Source of the DNA: Sediminicola sp037203765
GTDB lineage: Bacteria; Bacteroidota; Bacteroidia; Flavobacteriales; Flavobacteriaceae
DNA length: 64,000 bases
NCBI RefSeq assembly: GCF_037203765.1
Contig: NZ_JBBCAS010000008.1
Location: 124,001 to 188,000, forward strand
Direction: 5' to 3'
Below are positions 1 to 8,783 of this stretch, one piece after another. Below the pieces are notes generated by a model, which was not told the DNA's origin, did no database searches, and saw only the letters and a list, made by a program, of their open reading frames with translations. The position numbers were made by a program, and so were the translations under genes. Numbering within the stretch: the stretch's first letter is position 1; the number at the start of each line of letters is the position of its first letter.

Positions 1-1
1 T

Positions 2-1426
2 TTATACAAAAATGAAGGGGGATACTATATTGGTCCCATCTCGGATGACAAGAATGTTGTTACGCTAATAAAACCGATCAATACGAACGATTCCGATCTT
101 TTCCTTTACAATAGAAAGGACAGGTCCACGACCAAAATAAATCAGCATCAAAGCGCCAATAGCGGGGAAGATTTTACCCCTGATGGAACATCTTTTTATT
201 ATACGACCGATCATGGTGCAGAATTTGCCTATCTGATGAAATATAATATGAATGACAAGAGCTATGAAAAGGTCATGGAGCGTAATTGGGATATTGTCGG
301 TAGCTCATTTACAGAGAATGGCACGTATCAGGTGACCTATATCAACCAGGATGCAAAGAATGTTATTGAAGTTATGGACGTGGCTACTGGCAAGAATATT
401 GAATTGCCAAAATTTGACCACATGGACATAACCGATGTACGTTTTTCGGATGATGAAAAACTGATGCGTTTTTATGCCGGCGGATCACAGACTCCTTCCA
501 ATCTATTTGTATATGATTTGGAAACCAAAAAACAGGTACAGCTGACCCATGTGCTCAACAAGGAAATCCAAGCACAGGATCTGGTTACGGCAGAGGTTAT
601 TCGCTATAAATCCTTTGATGGGGTGGAAATCCCTGCCATCTATTACAGGCCACATCAGGCATCAGCAGAAAATAAAGTTCCTGCCCTGGTATGGGTACAT
701 GGCGGACCTGGAGGACAGTCCAGGCAAAATTTCAGTTCGTTCATTCAATACCTGGTCAATCACGGTTATGCCGTCCTTGCCGTAAACAATAGGGGTAGCA
801 GTGGTTATGGGAAGACTTTCTATCAAATGGACGATTTGAATCATGGCGATAAAGATTTAAAAGATTGCGTGGAAGGCAAGAATTGGCTCGCCAAACAACC
901 GGAAATCGATGCCTCCAAGATTGGGATCATTGGAGGGTCCTATGGCGGTTATATGACCATGGCGGCACTGACCTATACCCCCGAGGAGTTTGCCGTAGGG
1001 GTAAACCTATTTGGAGTAACCAATTGGATCAGGACCTTAAGAAGTATCCCTTCTTGGTGGGAGGCCCAAAAAGAAGCACTTTACAAGGAATTGGGAGATC
1101 CCAATAGTGCAGATTCCGTTCGTTTAAAGCAGATATCCCCCTTATTCCATACCGATAAGGTCACAAAGCCGTTGATTGTGCTTCAAGGTTCAAAAGATCC
1201 ACGTGTATTGCAAGTGGAATCGGATGAGATCGTTGCAGGCGTGAAGAAAAATGGGGTTCCCGTGGAATACGTCCTATTCGAAGATGAGGGCCATGGGTTT
1301 GTAAAGAAAGAAAATCAAATTACGGCCTATGGAAAAGTTTTGGAATTCTTGGATGTCTACTTAAAACAAGAAAAGTCGGATCCTATCCAAGATGGTTCCA
1401 AGATTGAAATGGAATCCAATAATTGA
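2..1426 (+). CDS. S9-family prolyl oligopeptidase-type peptidase, 5' end missing
   Basis: Partial gene. The reading frame is open to the left edge, and the first in-frame Met (236) is internal because clear beta-propeller-like sequence precedes it. About 474 residues are visible. The C-terminal half is an alpha/beta-hydrolase peptidase domain with the nucleophile motif GGSYGG (Ser codon 938-940), a catalytic Asp in GSKDPR (codon 1196-1198) and His in EGHGF (codon 1292-1294). The WVHGGPGGQ oxyanion loop is also present. This arrangement is that of acylaminoacyl/dipeptidyl peptidases, which cleave short peptides, usually outside the cytoplasm in this phylum. The signal peptide, if any, lies outside the window. 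Exact substrate preference cannot be read from the sequence. Confidence 0.93.
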   Translation, partial: LYKNEGGYYIGPISDDKNVVTLIKPINTNDSDLFLYNRKDRSTTKINQHQSANSGEDFTPDGTSFYYTTDHGAEFAYLMKYNMNDKSYEKVMERNWDIVGSSFTENGTYQVTYINQDAKNVIEVMDVATGKNIELPKFDHMDITDVRFSDDEKLMRFYAGGSQTPSNLFVYDLETKKQVQLTHVLNKEIQAQDLVTAEVIRYKSFDGVEIPAIYYRPHQASAENKVPALVWVHGGPGGQSRQNFSSFIQYLVNHGYAVLAVNNRGSSGYGKTFYQMDDLNHGDKDLKDCVEGKNWLAKQPEIDASKIGIIGGSYGGYMTMAALTYTPEEFAVGVNLFGVTNWIRTLRSIPSWWEAQKEALYKELGDPNSADSVRLKQISPLFHTDKVTKPLIVLQGSKDPRVLQVESDEIVAGVKKNGVPVEYVLFEDEGHGFVKKENQITAYGKVLEFLDVYLKQEKSDPIQDGSKIEMESNN

Positions 1427-1446
1427 TATAATAACATGCAACAGTA

Positions 1447-1481
1447 AAGCTTCCCCTTTTGATTCTCAGAATGGGAAGCTT
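1447..1481 (+). terminator. hairpin after the S9 peptidase gene
   Basis: A 9-bp perfect stem (AAGCTTCCC with GGGAAGCTT) has a 17-base loop and lies 20 bases after the stop codon. It lacks a clear U-tract, so it may be a weak terminator or a 3'-end stabilising hairpin. Confidence 0.45.
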
Positions 1482-1496
1482 AAATTTTAAACAACC

Positions 1497-2207
1497 ATGA
1501 AGAAGATTTTTTTATTTCTAGTACTGATAATTACGGCAACAACAAACGCCCAAGAAACGGGAGAAGATAAATTTGGTGCTTGGTACATGTATTTTGGTAC
1601 CAATAAAATTTCGGACAAATTCAGCATCCATACAGAAGCGCAGTTCAGGTATTATGAGACAACCGGCAATTTCAATCAATTGTTATTGCGAACGGGTCTC
1701 AATTACCATATCAATGAAAATGCCATTGCAACCCTGGGATATGGATATATAGATACAGACCCAACCTTTGAGGAGTCTGCGGCCCTACAGGATGATTTTT
1801 CCTTCCTTGGGAATGAGATCTTGGAACACCGGATCTTTCAGCAATTGATCTTAAAAGACAAATTATGGGAGTTTCTTATTGAGCATAGATACCGGTTGGA
1901 ACAACGCTTTATAGATAATAAGGAATTTGGGGACAATGGTAAGGATACACAACACCGCGCCCGATATAGGTTACAGGCCACTTTGCCCTTGACAGACACA
2001 TTTTTTCTGAATTTTTATGATGAGATTTTTATCAATCTCCAGGACAATGCCTTTGGGCAAAACAGACTATACGCTGCTTTGGGCATCCATATTACCCATA
2101 ACAGCAGTCTGCAGCTGGGCTATCTAAAAAATCATTTCAGCAATGGTAATTTCGATAGAATACAGGTAGGTGTTTTCTTTAATCCCGACTTAAGTAAAAA
2201 GAAATAA
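1497..2207 (+). CDS. DUF2490 family outer-membrane protein
   Basis: 236 residues with a Sec signal peptide (hydrophobic residues 3-14, cleavage near TNAQ) followed by alternating beta-strand sequence and no lipobox Cys. The motif GAWYMYFGTNKISDKFSIH and the arrays of RYR/HRYRLEQRF strands are typical of DUF2490 proteins, predicted small beta-barrels of the Bacteroidota outer membrane with no firmly known function. The start is preceded by an AT-rich stretch, and the signal peptide begins at this Met. It ends 3 bases before the next gene, so the two are probably co-transcribed. Confidence 0.85.
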   Translation: MKKIFLFLVLIITATTNAQETGEDKFGAWYMYFGTNKISDKFSIHTEAQFRYYETTGNFNQLLLRTGLNYHINENAIATLGYGYIDTDPTFEESAALQDDFSFLGNEILEHRIFQQLILKDKLWEFLIEHRYRLEQRFIDNKEFGDNGKDTQHRARYRLQATLPLTDTFFLNFYDEIFINLQDNAFGQNRLYAALGIHITHNSSLQLGYLKNHFSNGNFDRIQVGVFFNPDLSKKK

Positions 2208-2210
2208 TAA

Positions 2211-3425
2211 ATGAATCTGCAAAAGGTCACTTTTAAAAATAAGGATGGCGATACCCTGGTAGGAAGGGTTGAATTGCCTGCCGATCAAGAGCCTCATAAC
2301 TTTGCGCTGTTTGCCCATTGTTTTTCCTGCAATAAAAATCTATTGGCCGTAAAGAACATCGTCCGGGCCTTGACAGCACAAGGTTTTGGGGTACTTCGAT
2401 TCGACTTCACGGGGTTGGGTGAAAGTGAAGGTGATTTTTCGGATACCAATCTTTCTGGCAATGTGGAAGATTTATTGTCCGCGGCTACCTTTTTAAAAGA
2501 AAAACACAAAGCCCCTTCCCTGATCATAGGTCATTCCTTGGGCGGAGTGGCAGCATTGATGGCTGCCAAAAAAATAGCATCCGTTAAGGGCATTGCAACA
2601 ATTGGGACACCCTCTAATGCCGAGCACGTAAAAGGACTGTTGAAAAATGACATCGATGAAATTGAAGAAACTGGAAAAGCATGTGTCAACCTCGGTGGAC
2701 GTGATTTTACAATCAAAAAACAGTTTTTGGAGGATCTTGAGAACCAGTCCCTTCTTCATTTGGTAAAGGAACTAAGACTACCTATCCTGCTGCTGCATTC
2801 TCCTCTGGATACCACCGTTGGAATTGACCATGCCGAAGCACTGTACAAGGCTGCCCACCATCCTAAAAGTTTTGTTTCCCTGGATGATGCGGACCATTTA
2901 TTGATGGAAAAAATGGATTCTGATTACGCCGGTGGGGTCATCGCTGCGTGGAGCAAAAAATATATGGACAACCCAGCTGTTTCCGTTTTGGATACCAGCC
3001 ACCAAGTTGTGGGTAGTTTGGATGCAGACGACCTATTCACTACAAAAATGAAGGTTGGCTCCCATTATCTCACTGCCGATGAACCCGTTTCCGTGGGCGG
3101 ACAAAATTTTGGTCCTGCACCCCATGAATTGGTTGCGGCAGGATTAACGGCATGTACGGTAATGACCATTCAAATGTATGCCAAGCGCAAAGGCTGGAAT
3201 CTGGACAATGCAGAGGTACATACCACCTACAGCAAATCTGCCTCCGAAGAAGCTTCCAATGAAAATGGAATGGACGGCCAAATTGACACCTTTAAGCGCG
3301 ACATTAAACTCACTGGGGAGCTGGATGAAAAACAGAAGAAGAGGATCCTTGAAATTGCCAATAAATGTCCTGTTCATAAAACCTTGACCAGTCCTACCCA
3401 AATTGTATCCCGATTAATGGATTGA
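2211..3425 (+). CDS. alpha/beta-hydrolase fused to OsmC-like protein
   Basis: 404 residues in two domains. Residues 1-255 form an alpha/beta hydrolase with GHSLGG (nucleophile Ser109), a strand ending HSPLD and a late DADH that can supply the catalytic His. Residues 270-404 form an OsmC/Ohr-like domain with the two Cys of the family, one in TACTVM and one in CPVHK. OsmC proteins reduce organic hydroperoxides through such Cys pairs. This fused form is a recognised family, and the usual guess is that the hydrolase releases a substrate for the peroxidase. There is no signal peptide, so it is cytoplasmic. It starts 3 bases after the DUF2490 gene. Confidence 0.93.
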   Translation: MNLQKVTFKNKDGDTLVGRVELPADQEPHNFALFAHCFSCNKNLLAVKNIVRALTAQGFGVLRFDFTGLGESEGDFSDTNLSGNVEDLLSAATFLKEKHKAPSLIIGHSLGGVAALMAAKKIASVKGIATIGTPSNAEHVKGLLKNDIDEIEETGKACVNLGGRDFTIKKQFLEDLENQSLLHLVKELRLPILLLHSPLDTTVGIDHAEALYKAAHHPKSFVSLDDADHLLMEKMDSDYAGGVIAAWSKKYMDNPAVSVLDTSHQVVGSLDADDLFTTKMKVGSHYLTADEPVSVGGQNFGPAPHELVAAGLTACTVMTIQMYAKRKGWNLDNAEVHTTYSKSASEEASNENGMDGQIDTFKRDIKLTGELDEKQKKRILEIANKCPVHKTLTSPTQIVSRLMD

Positions 3426-3507
3426 TCCTATTGGAACAGGAATTAGCTGATAAAAAATTAAGTTACGACGTTCCCATTTAAACGAAAGAAAACAATACCG
3501 TATAAGG

Positions 3508-3538
3508 TTGAATCCGCTATAAATTATATGTAACTTTA
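3508..3538 (+). promoter_or_regulatory. candidate promoter of the superoxide dismutase gene
   Basis: TTG (3508-3510) and TAACTTTA (3531-3538) are separated by 20 bases. This fits the Bacteroidota pattern TTTG / TAnnTTTG with one mismatch in the -7 box. The predicted transcript start lies about 12 bases before the first ATG. Confidence 0.5.
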
Positions 3539-3555
3539 GTCGAATTTTTAAACCA

Positions 3556-4149
3556 ATGATTATGAAAAGAATAAAATTAATGTCTCTTGTAACCATTCTT
3601 GCACTTTCCTACAGCTGCAAAGAAGCAAAAAAAGAGGCCAAAGAAGCTTCGGATGAGATGGAAGAGACCATGCAAGAAATAAAGGAAGAGGTTACTGAGG
3701 AAGTAATCAAATTTTCCATGGAACCTAAAAGCGACAGTAAGGTCACCGGGGAGGTCACTTTTACGCAAGCAGATGGCAAAGTAAAAATGATGGCCAACCT
3801 AACAGGACTTTCAGAAGGGGAGCACGCCATCCATATCCACGAAAAAGCAGATTGTTCTTCTGCCGACGGTACATCTACTGGAGGACATTGGAATCCTACA
3901 TTTCAAGATCATGGAAAATGGGGTGCCACAGAAGGTTACCATAGAGGAGATATTGGAAATTTCACCGCAGATGCCTCGGGTAATGCCACGGTCGAATTTG
4001 AAACTGACGAATGGTGCATTGGATGCGATGATATGACTAAAAACATTGTAGGCAAGGCAGTAATTGTACACCAGGGAGTTGACGATTTTGTATCCCAACC
4101 TTCAGGTGATGCCGGTGCTAGGGTAAGTTGTACTGGAATTATCCAATAG
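3556..4149 (+). CDS. Cu/Zn superoxide dismutase lipoprotein
   Basis: 197 residues. A lipobox (LSYSC) near residue 21 is followed by a Lys/Glu-rich linker of about 30 residues with coiled-coil character, then a SodC domain from about residue 50. Metal ligands are visible: HIH in GEHAIHIHEK, GGHWNP, the His in GYHRGDIGNF, and VIVH near the C-terminus. The intrasubunit disulfide Cys (KADCSS, VSCTG) and the Arg of GDAGARVSC are kept, so the enzyme should convert superoxide to peroxide in the periplasm or at the outer membrane. An extra CIGC pair is not part of the core motif. The start could equally be the second Met (3562). Confidence 0.95.
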   Translation: MIMKRIKLMSLVTILALSYSCKEAKKEAKEASDEMEETMQEIKEEVTEEVIKFSMEPKSDSKVTGEVTFTQADGKVKMMANLTGLSEGEHAIHIHEKADCSSADGTSTGGHWNPTFQDHGKWGATEGYHRGDIGNFTADASGNATVEFETDEWCIGCDDMTKNIVGKAVIVHQGVDDFVSQPSGDAGARVSCTGIIQ

Positions 4150-4174
4150 CAAAAAAAACACAACAATAACGAGG

Positions 4175-4208
4175 AAAAAAGCTACTGATATCAGTAGCTT
4201 TTTTTTTA
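4175..4208 (+). terminator. Rho-independent terminator of the superoxide dismutase gene
   Basis: A 30-bp perfect palindrome (4175-4204) centred on GATATC with GCTACTGA arms is followed by an unbroken run of T on the + strand. It separates sodC from the sigma-factor gene 25 bases further on. Confidence 0.85.
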
Positions 4209-4232
4209 TCTTTCAACCATAAAAAAAATTGC

Positions 4233-4763
4233 ATGGAATTAGAGGTATTGGTATCACATTTTCAGTCTAGGGACATGAAGGCATTTGAAAAGCTTTATGC
4301 GATGTATTCTGAAAATATATGCGGCGTTATTAATACCATTGTAAAAAACACAGATCTTGCCGAAGAAATTTGTCAGGATGTGTTCATGAAGGCCTGGAAC
4401 AATGCAGAAAGCTACAATGCTTCCAAAGGCCGGTTTTTTACATGGATATTGAATATTGCCAGAAATGCGGCCATTGACGAGGTACGATCAAAATCATATA
4501 AGAACAGTAAACAAAACCTATCTTCCGATTTTTTCGTAGGTATCCTTGAAAACAAAGATGACCTTAATAGTAAAGTAGATACCATAGGTATTCAAAACTT
4601 GTTAAAAAACTTAAAGGAAAAGTGTGTCCAAATAATCGACATGCTCTATTTTAAAGGGTACACCCAAAAAGAGGCAGCAGAAGAACTGGACATACCTGTT
4701 GGGACGGTAAAAACAAGGAATAGAAATTGTATCTCACAGATTAGGGGCAATATAGCAATATAA
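4233..4763 (+). CDS. ECF-type RNA polymerase sigma factor
   Basis: 176 residues. Region 2 holds LAEEICQDVFMKAWNN and the WILNIARNAAIDEVR segment used for -10 recognition and melting. Region 4 holds the helix-turn-helix YTQKEAAEELDIPVGTVKTR. Length and layout are those of group IV sigma factors of the SigK type that pair with RskA-like anti-sigma factors. The anti-sigma gene starts one base after its stop codon. Likely targets are not visible directly. The exported DUF4331/TPR/TonB set a few kb away is a reasonable but unproven candidate. Confidence 0.93.
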   Translation: MELEVLVSHFQSRDMKAFEKLYAMYSENICGVINTIVKNTDLAEEICQDVFMKAWNNAESYNASKGRFFTWILNIARNAAIDEVRSKSYKNSKQNLSSDFFVGILENKDDLNSKVDTIGIQNLLKNLKEKCVQIIDMLYFKGYTQKEAAEELDIPVGTVKTRNRNCISQIRGNIAI

Positions 4764-4764
4764 A

Positions 4765-5559
4765 ATGGACGTAAAAGAATACATATCATCAGGAATTTTA
4801 GAGCTCTACGTTGCGGGTACGCTTTCTGAACAGGAAAACTTGGAGATCAGTAAAAATGCGGAACAATATCCCGAAATCAAGGCTGAGATATTGGCCATAG
4901 AGGCTTCTATCTTGGCACTTAGCAAGGCGGCCGCTCCGGCTCGCTCTGCCAACAAAGGGTTCAATGATATCAGGAATCGCATAGCTGCCTTAAAAGGCAC
5001 CAAAGTCATCCCTATGAGCGAGACCAAAACCAACTGGTTCACCTACGTTGGATGGGCTGCTTCCGTTCTTCTTGCAGTAGGAATGCTTTGGATGTACAAT
5101 CAAAACAGCCAATTAAAATCTGAGATCAATGTGGCTTCACAGACCAATGAGATTTTGGAACAGCAAATTTTTGAAGCCAACACCTCCTTGGAGAAATCAA
5201 AAGAACTGCTCGGCACCATACGTGATAAGAACATAGAAGTTATAGCATTGGGCGGTCAAACGGTATCCCCAACATCCTATGCCAAAGCATATTGGAACAA
5301 GGAAGAGCAAAAAGTGTTCATTGATGCCCAAGGGCTACCAGAACCACCAGACGGAATGGTCTATCAGGTTTGGTCTTTAAAATTAGATCCACTTACCCCT
5401 ACCAGTATGGGGCTATTGGAAGACTTTAAGAACGATGACAACAAAGTATTTGCCTTTGCCAATCCCAATGAGTCCGAAGCATTTGGTATCACCCTGGAAC
5501 CTGCAGGTGGTAGTGAATCCCCAACCTTGGAACAGCTATACACATTAGGGGCAGTATAG
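4765..5559 (+). CDS. RskA-family anti-sigma factor
   Basis: 264 residues. A cytoplasmic N-terminal part (1-88) carries the ISSGILELYVAGTLSEQE motif common to these anti-sigma factors. One membrane helix follows (about 93-111, WAASVLLAVGMLWMY), then a short coiled coil (115-150) and a periplasmic RskA-type domain with YAKAYWNKEEQKVFIDAQGLP and YQVWSL. It should hold the sigma factor encoded directly upstream at the membrane and release it on an envelope signal. The close spacing to the sigma gene indicates one operon. Confidence 0.9.
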   Translation: MDVKEYISSGILELYVAGTLSEQENLEISKNAEQYPEIKAEILAIEASILALSKAAAPARSANKGFNDIRNRIAALKGTKVIPMSETKTNWFTYVGWAASVLLAVGMLWMYNQNSQLKSEINVASQTNEILEQQIFEANTSLEKSKELLGTIRDKNIEVIALGGQTVSPTSYAKAYWNKEEQKVFIDAQGLPEPPDGMVYQVWSLKLDPLTPTSMGLLEDFKNDDNKVFAFANPNESEAFGITLEPAGGSESPTLEQLYTLGAV

Positions 5560-5582
5560 GTAGAACGCAATTGCATTAAATT

Positions 5583-5644
5583 AAAAAATCTTTTGAAGGT
5601 GGTTAGGATTAAATTCCTTGACGTCTTCAAAAGATTTTTTTTTT
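5583..5644 (+). terminator. terminator after the anti-sigma gene, possibly bidirectional
   Basis: A 16-bp perfect stem (5583-5598 with 5625-5640, AATCTTTTGAAG and its complement) is followed by 10 T on the + strand. On the minus strand the stem ends in T6, so it could also stop transcripts from the small gene at 5765-5881. Confidence 0.8.
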
Positions 5645-5692
5645 GGCTCAATATTATCGGGGGAGCTTTAAAGAATAACATCCAAATTAAAA

Positions 5693-5757
5693 GGTTACCG
5701 CCAGAGTCTATGCCGTTCACTGTCCAAATACTGACAGCCGTCCATTTCTGCGGAGAA
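5693..5757. repeat. copy 1 of a short dispersed repeat (see 16822-16868)
   Basis: GGTTACCG, CTATGCCGTTCACTG, TCCAT and GCGGAGAA occur here in this order. The same blocks occur in the same order on the opposite strand at 16822-16868, where the intervening spacers are shorter. No coding function is visible. It looks like a decayed or non-autonomous repeat element. Confidence 0.55.
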
Positions 5758-5764
5758 AACCCTA

Positions 5765-5881
5765 TTAAGTTGTCTGTTTGCCCATTTTCAATATTCGTTG
5801 CAAGGATCTATATGCAAAGAATATTAAACCTCCAAAAAATACCATTAAAGCCAACCAGATAAAAAATAGGATGTACGCCAT
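5765..5881 (-). CDS. small single-span membrane protein, 38 aa
   Basis: Not recognised as a known family. The protein is 38 residues, starting MAYILFFIWLALMVFF and ending in a basic tail (LQRILKMGKQTT). It therefore has one membrane helix (about 3-22) with a positive C-terminal segment. It aligns without gaps to the 45-aa product of the neighbouring gene at 6148-6285: about 12 identities in 36 positions, including Met1, Tyr3, LF, Trp9 and the LQ-x-x-LK tail. That supports both being real and paralogous. A possible promoter lies upstream on the minus strand: TTG at 5974-5972 and TACATTTT at 5955-5948. Role unknown; a membrane-acting toxin or a small regulator of a membrane complex are both possible. 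Confidence 0.55.
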   Translation of the reverse strand: MAYILFFIWLALMVFFGGLIFFAYRSLQRILKMGKQTT

Positions 5882-6083
5882 AATAATATAGATTTAGGTT
5901 TGTAAAAAGAGAATGATATAAAACTGATACTGATTATTCGATGTTTCAAAATGTAAAAAAAAGAACGTAGGCAATACATTTGAACGTTAAAAATATACAT
6001 TTCAACCCATATTTCCTACAATAATTGTTAATATCTTCTTAATATTCTTACAAAAAGTTAATACTAAACCTGATACAAAATAA

Positions 6084-6112
6084 AAAGGCTCCCAACTTGG
6101 TCGGGAGCCTTT
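6084..6112 (-). terminator. terminator of the 45-aa small membrane protein gene
   Basis: A 10-bp perfect stem (AAAGGCTCCC with GGGAGCCTTT) has a 9-base loop. On the minus strand it is followed by TTTTTATTTT. It sits 36 bases after the stop of the small gene at 6148-6285, which is the only reading frame that explains a terminator here. Confidence 0.75.
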
Positions 6113-6147
6113 AGAATAAAGCATGCTAAAATCAGGTATAAATATAT

Positions 6148-6285
6148 TTAGTTACCTATCTTACAGTCTGTTATATATTTTGACTTGCGCTTAAGCAACT
6201 TTTGGAGACCAGATTGTGCCATGTATATTCGTACGGTACTATGTATCATAAAAAACATCCAAAGTATAAAAAGACAGTAGTCCAT
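6148..6285 (-). CDS. small membrane protein, 45 aa, paralogue of the 38-aa neighbour
   Basis: Not recognised as a known family. The protein is 45 residues, beginning MDYCLFILWMFFMIH, with one hydrophobic helix (about 3-22) and a basic tail (LQKLLKRKSKY). It matches the 38-aa product of 5765-5881 along its length without gaps. A strong terminator follows (6084-6112), and the TonB-receptor terminator lies upstream (6412-6444), so this is a separate transcription unit. Annotation pipelines with a 50- or 60-codon cut-off would miss it. It could be a regulatory membrane peptide or a toxin-like peptide; the sequence alone does not decide. Confidence 0.55.
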   Translation of the reverse strand: MDYCLFILWMFFMIHSTVRIYMAQSGLQKLLKRKSKYITDCKIGN

Positions 6286-6411
6286 AGTTCAAAGTATTTA
6301 GGTTCTCAATAATTAACTGGGATTATCCCCAATCTTCCATTTTGAAATACTTACGTAGAAGGTTTATTGGGGGTTTTGTCCTTAATCCATTATATTGACC
6401 GTTTGTCCAAA

Positions 6412-6444
6412 ACAAAAAACACCGTGACATAAATGCCACGGTGT
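6412..6444 (-). terminator. terminator of the TonB-dependent receptor gene
   Basis: An 8-bp stem (ACACCGTG with CACGGTGT) is followed by TTTTTTGTTTT on the minus strand. A second hairpin (CACTAAGC with GCTTAGTG, 6457-6481) lies between it and the stop codon. Confidence 0.8.
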
Positions 6445-6489
6445 CCACCTAAAAACCACTAAGCAACCACATCGCTTAGTGCCTTATCA

Positions 6490-8715
6490 TCAGAAGTTAT
6501 AGCTCAGACTTGCCTTTACAAAAAATGGGGTGCCTGGCGTAAAGTGTATCTCTTCTACGGCATCATTCTCATTCTCCAACCTCGATTCAGTTGCAAATTG
6601 TGTCTCGTTCCATTCCGTATCAAAAAGGTTCTCAATGGACATTCCCATGGATAGGTTCTTTGTTAGAAGATAATTGACATTTAGATCTGTAACCGTATAT
6701 CCTTTTGCTACAATAGAGTTGTCCTCATTGGCAGGCCTATCATCCAAATAACGGAAACGAAGTCCGCCCGATAGTCTTCCCAAGTTTATAATGCCAAGTC
6801 CACCCACCAAGGTAAAGTCGGGCGCAAGGGGAATAAAATCCATTCCTTTGGGGTCTTCCAAGCTTCTGGCATGGGTATACGTTGCATCGGTATTTAAATA
6901 CAACCAATCTGTAAATTGATATCGGAGTCCAAAATCCACTCCCAATCGTTCTGTTCTGCCACTGGGCTCCACAATTCCGGCATCCCCTACATATACAAAT
7001 TCTTGTTCCATATAAAGATACCATGCGGTGATATTGAGCAACATTTTGGATGTAGGCCGCCATATTGTTCCTAAATCAGTACCATAGGCTGCCGGTAATA
7101 TTGTATTGCCATCTTGTGCCACTACTACCCGCGTATCGTTGGAATGAAATCCGATCCCAGATTTTAGGAAAAACTGAAGGTCAGCGGAATCGGTATAGGT
7201 AAAGTTCAGTTTTGGTGAAACAATGGTTTTGCCCACGGATTGGTTTCTGTATTCTTGCGCTAGGGCATCTACATAGTTAAAACTAAAATTATCGATTCTT
7301 AACGCCGGGGCTACTGTCCATTTATTCCATGTGATTTCCGCATTGGCATATCCAAATACGTTGGTTTCCGTGACGTCCCCCAATTGAATATTTGCCAAGG
7401 ATGTTCTTCTATTTAAGGTTCGTGACAATTCATTGTCCTGAATATTATCTGTCCTAAATCCGGTTCCTACCCTAAGGAGAGCGGGACTGCCCAGTACATT
7501 AATATTTTTATTCAATTCTGCATTCAGACCAAAAAGGTCCCTCTCCTCTTTTTGCATGATCTGATCTCCATTGATTGGATCTTCCAAGAAAAAAGTAAAA
7601 TTGGAATACAGTTGAAATTTATAATTGGAATAGTAGGCATTGGCCTTTACAAAGGAATTTTCATCCAAAACCTTTTTAAGGGAAACATTCAAATTGGTGC
7701 GCTCCGTGGTCCCTCCTTCTGTATCATCTATAGCACCAAATCGGGAAATACTGCCATTATCCACTGCTCTTTGGGGAATTTGGCCAGAAGCATCCCACTC
7801 ACTCGTAAAATGAGAGGCAGATAATGAAAATTGGCCTTGATCGCTAAGCTTGGCAGTATATTTTCCAAAAATGTTCAGTCGCGAGAAGTTTTGGGGAGAT
7901 TCAAAAGGGCCATCAAAACGGATCAGCTCAGTAGCCACATAGGCGGCTTGGGTGTCATCATTGAGCAAACTGAACATGCCCAATGTTCTATTCCATCCAA
8001 AATCACCATATTCCAGTTGTACCGTACTATTTTTTAAACGCTGTTTCGTACCAAAATCCACGTAGGCTGCCGTCCCAAAGTTTCCGTGGTCCGAGTAGTA
8101 CGGTCCCTTTCCAAAATCTATGTTATCCAATGTTTCGGGGATGACAAAATGCAGATCGGCATAGCCTTGGCCATGGGCGTGTGAAACCATATTGACCGGC
8201 ATCCCATCTACTCCTATGGCAATGTCCGTTCCGTGATCTATATCGAACCCTCTTAGGAACAATTGTTCGGCCTTACCACCACCGGCATGTTGTCCAATGA
8301 TTAATCCAGGAACTTTTTGTAGTAGATCTTGGGATGACTTGACGGGAGCAGTCTTAAGGTCAATATCAGCGACTACATTGATGCCGTTTACGTTTGGCCT
8401 GATAATCACTTCTTCCAATTGGTAGATGTCCTCCTCCAAGATTAGGTTCAAGGGAGCGCCAAAATCTTCCGATCGTAGTACATATTCCAATTTTTGAAAG
8501 CCCAATGCCCCTATCAACAAGGTATCACCGGGATAGGTTTGTTGCAGTTTAAAAGAACCCAACTCATTGGAATGGGTGTGTTTTTCCTGCAAGTGATTAA
8601 AAATATAAGCCCCTTCTACCCCTTCTTTATTGGCATCCAAAACCTTTCCTGTAATCACCTGACCCCATGTCAAATGACCTAATAACAGTGCAAGTATTAG
8701 AAATATTGGTTTCAT
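6490..8715 (-). CDS. TonB-dependent outer-membrane receptor with carboxypeptidase-regulatory-like domain
   Basis: 741 residues from the Met at 8715, chosen because a signal peptide (MKPIFLILALLLGHLTWG) begins there. The longer frame from 8757 adds 14 non-signal residues. Order: CarboxypepD_reg-like beta-sandwich (about 19-100, VITGKVLDANKEGVEGAYIFN), plug (110-230) with VPGLIIGQHAGGGKAEQLFLRG and a His-rich loop MVSHAHGQGYADLHF, then a 22-strand-type barrel ending in aromatic Phe (KASLSYNF). It should import an unidentified ligand using TonB energy. It has no SusD partner. Downstream of the TPR lipoprotein and DUF4331 genes on the same strand, it probably belongs to the same export/import system. 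Confidence 0.92.
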   Translation of the reverse strand: MKPIFLILALLLGHLTWGQVITGKVLDANKEGVEGAYIFNHLQEKHTHSNELGSFKLQQTYPGDTLLIGALGFQKLEYVLRSEDFGAPLNLILEEDIYQLEEVIIRPNVNGINVVADIDLKTAPVKSSQDLLQKVPGLIIGQHAGGGKAEQLFLRGFDIDHGTDIAIGVDGMPVNMVSHAHGQGYADLHFVIPETLDNIDFGKGPYYSDHGNFGTAAYVDFGTKQRLKNSTVQLEYGDFGWNRTLGMFSLLNDDTQAAYVATELIRFDGPFESPQNFSRLNIFGKYTAKLSDQGQFSLSASHFTSEWDASGQIPQRAVDNGSISRFGAIDDTEGGTTERTNLNVSLKKVLDENSFVKANAYYSNYKFQLYSNFTFFLEDPINGDQIMQKEERDLFGLNAELNKNINVLGSPALLRVGTGFRTDNIQDNELSRTLNRRTSLANIQLGDVTETNVFGYANAEITWNKWTVAPALRIDNFSFNYVDALAQEYRNQSVGKTIVSPKLNFTYTDSADLQFFLKSGIGFHSNDTRVVVAQDGNTILPAAYGTDLGTIWRPTSKMLLNITAWYLYMEQEFVYVGDAGIVEPSGRTERLGVDFGLRYQFTDWLYLNTDATYTHARSLEDPKGMDFIPLAPDFTLVGGLGIINLGRLSGGLRFRYLDDRPANEDNSIVAKGYTVTDLNVNYLLTKNLSMGMSIENLFDTEWNETQFATESRLENENDAVEEIHFTPGTPFFVKASLSYNF

Positions 8716-8783
8716 TTTAAAATGTGCTTTTCCAGTCCCCTTATTTTGAGGGACCAATATGATTAGATGTAAGATAACTGTGT

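Noticed and set aside
5593..5862. 89-codon + strand frame after the anti-sigma gene
   Set aside because: It begins inside a terminator, crosses the dispersed repeat and is antisense to the better-supported 38-aa gene.
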